Shown here in pieces: positions 6,932 to 7,789 of a DNA stretch of 7,789 nucleotides. The notes beneath the pieces were generated by a model. That model was given only the letters and a program-made list of their open reading frames with translations. It was not told the DNA's origin and made no database searches. Made by a program: the position numbers and the translations under genes. Origin of the DNA: Deltaproteobacteria bacterium (lineage in GTDB: Bacteria > Desulfobacterota > DSM-4660 > Desulfatiglandales > HGW-15); contig JAFGDF010000344.1 in NCBI GenBank assembly GCA_016932235.1, forward strand, positions 1-7,789. The letters are read 5' to 3'. Each line of letters opens with the position of its first letter. Position 1 is the first letter of the stretch.

Positions 6932-7444
6932 ATGATGAAACTCGATTCTTTAATGGATATGGACGCCCACGAGCTTCGAAATTACCTGGAATTCGTTCTC
7001 TGGCACTACAGGGTTGTTGACGCCTTCTGGTTCATTTACGTCTCCGAACAGTTTGATCTTTCAACAGCGGAAAAGATCAATGAAAAGGTGTGGGGCCGTG
7101 TCGGTGGAATGGCCGCCGGTGATTTGATCTCAAGATTCCATATCAGGGAAAAGGGGCTCAAAGGATTTGTAAAGACTCTTAAATTATTCCCATGGCATAT
7201 TATTGCCGGTTTTCAGATAGAAGAGCATGATAATGAGGTGATAATATCCGTTCCATCATGCCCTCCTCAGGTGGCAAGGTTAAAACGCGGTCTCGGCGAA
7301 TATGTCTGCAAAGAGATGCACAGAAAGGAGTTCCTTGGTATCGTCAATGCGATCGACGAGCGAATCCGCGTGGAATGCCTCTTCGCGCCCCCGGATCCGC
7401 ATCCGGATGATCTGTTCTGCAAATGGCGATTTTATATCGATTAG
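6932..7444 (+). CDS. Small Cys-rich protein resembling the DUF6125 family
   Basis: This is a 170-residue soluble protein with no signal peptide or membrane span. The N-terminal half is helical with an aromatic-rich stretch [16 protein letters not shown] (19-34), a pattern seen in DUF6125 and ATC-hydrolase-like proteins. The C-terminal half holds Cys110 ([12 protein letters not shown]), Cys126 (YVCKEMH), Cys149 ([14 protein letters not shown]) and Cys163 (FCKWRF). The PPDPHP motif with the following Cys-x-Trp is the strongest family clue, from memory. The Cys and His residues could bind a metal or cluster, but nothing shows this. GAGGAGG (6925-6931) abuts ATG 6932; the second in-frame ATG at 6935 has a better 3-base spacing and may be the true start. 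It lies 17 bases after gltA, so probably the last gene of the operon. Function unknown. Confidence 0.75.
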   Translation: MMKLDSLMDMDAHELRNYLEFVLWHYRVVDAFWFIYVSEQFDLSTAEKINEKVWGRVGGMAAGDLISRFHIREKGLKGFVKTLKLFPWHIIAGFQIEEHDNEVIISVPSCPPQVARLKRGLGEYVCKEMHRKEFLGIVNAIDERIRVECLFAPPDPHPDDLFCKWRFYID

Positions 7445-7486
7445 CAACCGCCGGACGCTGTCCTGCTTTCGGCTCCCGATGGCACA

Positions 7487-7503
7487 ATTCTTGAATGTTT
7501 TTT
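7487..7503 (+). terminator. Weak terminator candidate after the DUF6125-like gene
   Basis: ATTC (7487-7490) and GAAT (7493-7496) are complementary, and a run of six T follows at 7498-7503. The stem is very short and its loop has only two bases, so it is a poor intrinsic terminator. It is the only T-tract near the end of the operon. Confidence 0.2.
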
Positions 7504-7548
7504 CCTGATACCTGTTCTTTATGTCAAATCATTTCCACTAATGTCCGG

Positions 7549-7788
7549 TCAGGAAATTGCAGTTGTCATTAAGCCCTGCAGGACAAGGGGGTCTCTTTTC
7601 AGCTTCTCCGCCCAAATACCTCATGCGCCGATAATCGCCCCCATCCAGGGAAACAGGGCGACTGAGAACAGGCACAAAAGAAGATGGTATTTCATGGCGC
7701 CATGCTTCGTGGGGCTCCCCCAATGTGCGCAGTATATAGGTGCCGTTCCAGGAACTGAGGTGATATGGCGGAGAAGCTGAAAAGAGAC
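7549..7788 (-). pseudogene. Coding-like remnant on the - strand with one internal stop
   Basis: From the window edge a - strand frame stays open for 55 codons to a TGA at 7621-7623, then continues for 23 more codons to TGA at 7549-7551. The first part contains a hydrophobic stretch after Met at 7693-7695 (LLLCLFSVALFPWMGAIIGA) that looks like a membrane segment. The second part contains AEKLKRDPLVLQG, the peptide that also begins the candidate gene at 7765. One reading is a small membrane protein interrupted by a stop. I do not recognise the family, no ribosome binding site precedes the Met, and chance remains quite possible. Confidence 0.2.
7590..7612. repeat. Left copy of a 23-base perfect inverted repeat
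   Basis: Bases 7590-7612 are the exact reverse complement of 7767-7789, with 154 bases between. Read on the - strand the repeat spells the codons for AEKLKRD and continues in frame as PLVLQG. Further inward the two arms share an additional GAGGT block (TGAGGT on the - strand arm as well), so similarity fades rather than stopping sharply. The repeat may extend outward because the right copy is cut by the window edge. Confidence 0.85.
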
Positions 7789-7789
7789 C
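7765..7789 (+). CDS. Possible start of a gene cut by the window end
   Basis: ATG at 7765 opens a frame reading MAEKLKRD before the window stops. A plausible Shine-Dalgarno GAGG (7757-7760) lies 4 bases upstream. The same peptide AEKLKRD is encoded on the opposite strand at 7591-7611 as part of the inverted repeat, and there GAGGT also precedes it but Trp (TGG) replaces the start Met. Eight codons are too few to identify a product. This could be a true partial gene or only the edge of a repeat. Confidence 0.3.
7767..7789. repeat. Right copy of the 23-base inverted repeat, reaching the window end
   Basis: This is the exact reverse complement of 7590-7612. It ends at the last base of the window, so its full length cannot be known. 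It overlaps the candidate gene start at 7765. Confidence 0.85.

Larger units (their letters stand above)
7445..7789. other. Right-hand region without a convincing complete gene
   Basis: These 345 bases hold no intact gene that I recognise. They contain an 8-base inverted pair TTTCCTGA/TCAGGAAA (7501-7508, 7549-7556), a CCTGCAGG palindrome (7575-7582), a CATGGCGCCATG palindrome (7693-7704), a TGGGG-CTC-CCCCA hairpin (7710-7722) and the 23-base inverted repeat described separately. Open frames on both strands overlap one another and none resembles a family known to me. Density of palindromes and coding-like fragments suggests a repeat or remnant-rich intergenic zone. Confidence 0.5.

Noticed and set aside
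7541..7780. A 79-residue + strand open frame in the right-hand region
   Set aside because: No convincing Shine-Dalgarno, no recognisable family, and it runs antisense to a - strand frame that reads more like protein. Not called as a gene.
1..7789. CRISPR array, tRNA, rRNA or phage genes
   Set aside because: I found no regularly spaced direct repeats, no tRNA cloverleaf and no rRNA or phage-type proteins by reading both strands.

Overview
This 7,789-base window looks like a bacterial chromosomal fragment from a strict anaerobe. The best guess is a deltaproteobacterial (Desulfobacterota-type) sulfate reducer or syntroph. The clues are an electron-bifurcating transhydrogenase pair (NfnA/NfnB), a DUF401 membrane protein, a DUF6125-like protein and a roughly balanced base composition with Gram-negative-style Shine-Dalgarno sites. 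No marker gene proves the taxonomy. All seven well-supported genes lie on the + strand and are intact.

Layout: 1-128 is a hairpin-rich leader with a REP-like repeat and two stacked stem-loops ending 1 base before the panB ribosome binding site. 129-1897 holds panB and panE, 14 bases apart; these are the first two steps from 2-oxoisovalerate to pantoate, and so toward coenzyme A. 1898-2002 is a gap with a weak terminator candidate, a sigma70-like promoter candidate and a small perfect palindrome. 2003-6914 holds nfnA, nfnB, a DUF401 membrane protein and a type II citrate synthase. The nfnA-nfnB gap is 82 bases and contains a hairpin, nfnB and the DUF401 gene overlap by 7 bases, and the DUF401-gltA gap is 10 bases. 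6932-7444 is a small Cys-rich protein resembling the DUF6125 family, 17 bases after gltA. 7445-7789 has no convincing complete gene. It contains a perfect 23-base inverted repeat whose right copy ends exactly at the window edge.

Working together (inference): PanB and PanE feed CoA synthesis. NfnAB exchanges electrons between NADH, reduced ferredoxin and NADPH. Citrate synthase uses acetyl-CoA to start the oxidative branch of the TCA cycle, and the DUF401 protein may move an organic anion across the membrane. The tight spacing from nfnA to the DUF6125-like gene suggests one five-gene transcript joining redox balancing to citrate formation.

The core genes are ordinary central metabolism. The parts most worth a second look are the right-hand inverted repeat with its repeated coding-like peptide, the unusual intergenic hairpin between the two Nfn subunits, and the linkage of two poorly characterised genes to nfnAB and gltA.
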